A DNA stretch of 64,000 nt from Nannochloropsis salina CCMP1776. Taxonomy: Eukaryota > Sar > Eustigmatophyceae > Eustigmatales > Monodopsidaceae. The stretch covers positions 1,090,765 through 1,154,764 of the forward strand of contig SDOX01000005.1 in assembly GCA_004565275.1 (NCBI GenBank), in the 5' to 3' direction. This document shows positions 63,329-64,000 of the stretch, piece by piece. The position numbers and the translations under genes were made by a program. Below the pieces are notes generated by a model. That model was not told the origin of the DNA. It searched no databases and saw only the letters and a program-made list of their open reading frames with translations. The first letter of the stretch is position 1. Each line of letters begins with the position of its first letter.

Positions 63329-63990
63329 TCAATGAGTAATCACGCGCACACCCCGCAGCTTGTCAATCGGATGCTTCCCGTCAGGACATGATATGAACAT
63401 GTGCTCTCTTCCCACGTCTAAGATCTTAGAGAGCGCTTCCACCACCTCTGGAGTGAAGGCCCGATGTACTTGCACCATGCTGACCCGAATGGCTGGATAC
63501 ATGCGGTCGATCATCTCTACTGCCTTTGCACCCGCCTTACCCTCCCCATCCTCTTGTCCCACTTCCTCCCCGCGGCAGTGCACCACTGTCACGTGGTGGA
63601 CAGTGCTTTCGTTGGCTCGGACATAGGTAAGCGCTTTGTTAAGAATGTAGAGGTCTTTGGGGTCCTTGCAGAAGAAGACCACGCGGTCTGACCGCAGCGC
63701 CAGCAATTTTTCCACAAGCAGGGCTGCGACAGACGGAGGGGAGAAGTAGATCAGGACTTTGAGCAGTCTCACGCGTTGGAACATGAGAAAAGTCAGCATG
63801 CCTACCCCTGCGAGGTACAAGAGGAAGTACAACAGGTATTCTGACTGGCTTTGCAGGTTGACAAGGAAGGCAAGAAGGACAGCCGCCCCCCCCCCGATCA
63901 CGTGGGACCAGGGCGCCACCACGTCGCGGGGGAGCTGTGAGCGCTTGACTTTCAGCATGGCACACCCGGCCGCAAAAAGTGCCATCACAC
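63329..63990 (-). CDS. C-terminal exon of an APC-type amino-acid transporter (cut by window edge)
   Basis: Last exon of a membrane transporter continuing beyond base 64000. An acceptor TTTTCTAG sits at 63991-63998, so the exon begins at 63990 and completes a split codon. It encodes three or more membrane spans (VMALFAAGCAMLKV, HVIGGGAAVLLAFLVNL, YLLYFLLYLAGVGMLTFLMF) and then a soluble ~150-residue domain with alternating strands and helices (RSDRVVFFCKDPKDLYIL, STVHHVTVVHCRGEE, IRVSMVQVHRAFTPEVVEAL) ending GVRVITH. The layout, final spans plus a cytosolic alpha/beta domain, suggests an amino-acid/polyamine (APC superfamily) carrier; cation-chloride cotransporters share it loosely. The assignment needs the upstream exons. 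Confidence 0.7.
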
Positions 63991-64000
63991 CTAGAAAAGA

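Noticed and set aside
1-64000. Mobile or virus-like elements
   Set aside because: No reverse transcriptase, integrase, transposase, capsid gene, long terminal repeats or terminal inverted repeats were recognised anywhere in the window.

Overview
The window is nuclear DNA from a small-genome eukaryote. The best guess is a photosynthetic stramenopile, most like a eustigmatophyte alga of the Nannochloropsis/Microchloropsis kind; this is an inference from gene content and style, not proven. Genes lie 0.2-1.4 kb apart on both strands. Many are intronless or carry a few GT-AG introns, mostly 85-250 nt and rarely more. Coding sequence is GC-rich and the gaps are AT-richer. Several proteins begin with an ER-type signal sequence, as expected where the plastid sits inside the endomembrane system. 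No rRNA, tRNA, CRISPR array, bacterial operon, transposon or virus-like element was recognised.

Left third (1-23.4 kb): ribosomal protein eL43, whose intron falls right after the start codon; a RAP-domain organelle RNA-binding protein; a Strawberry-notch (SBNO) helicase-like regulator followed by a repeat containing a shard of SBNO-like coding sequence; a RecQ helicase with an extra C-terminal winged helix; cystathionine beta-lyase (4.4.1.13 type); a ubiquitin-activating enzyme E1 with a signal-sequence-like N terminus; and a CD36/LIMP-2 family membrane protein.

Middle (23.4-44 kb): two ribosome-assembly factors, NOC3 and a DBP7/DDX31-type helicase, transcribed head to head from a 396-bp gap; an ABCG half-transporter; a small LYR protein; an MFSD14-like carrier; a METTL7-like methyltransferase; a eukaryotic-type UDP-galactopyranose mutase; and a second RAP protein with tandem ~38-residue repeats.

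Right third (44-64 kb): a WRKY19-type zinc-finger protein; a five-exon RsmH rRNA methyltransferase with an organelle-like presequence; a TLC-domain membrane protein; a four-exon PH + CRAL-TRIO protein; a long glutamine-rich protein that may be TAF4; five-exon eIF3k; a third RAP protein with a separate signal-peptide exon; and the C-terminal exon of an APC-type amino-acid transporter cut by the right edge.

Themes: translation and ribosome biogenesis (eL43, NOC3, DBP7, eIF3k, RsmH), organelle gene expression (three RAP proteins, RsmH), and membrane/lipid/transport functions. The most interesting points are the signal-bearing E1 (possible plastid-import SELMA component), the SBNO remnant repeat, the RecQ C-terminal fusion, and several exon structures that open-reading-frame scans miss or misread. 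Exon coordinates were derived by hand from splice consensus plus protein-family continuity.
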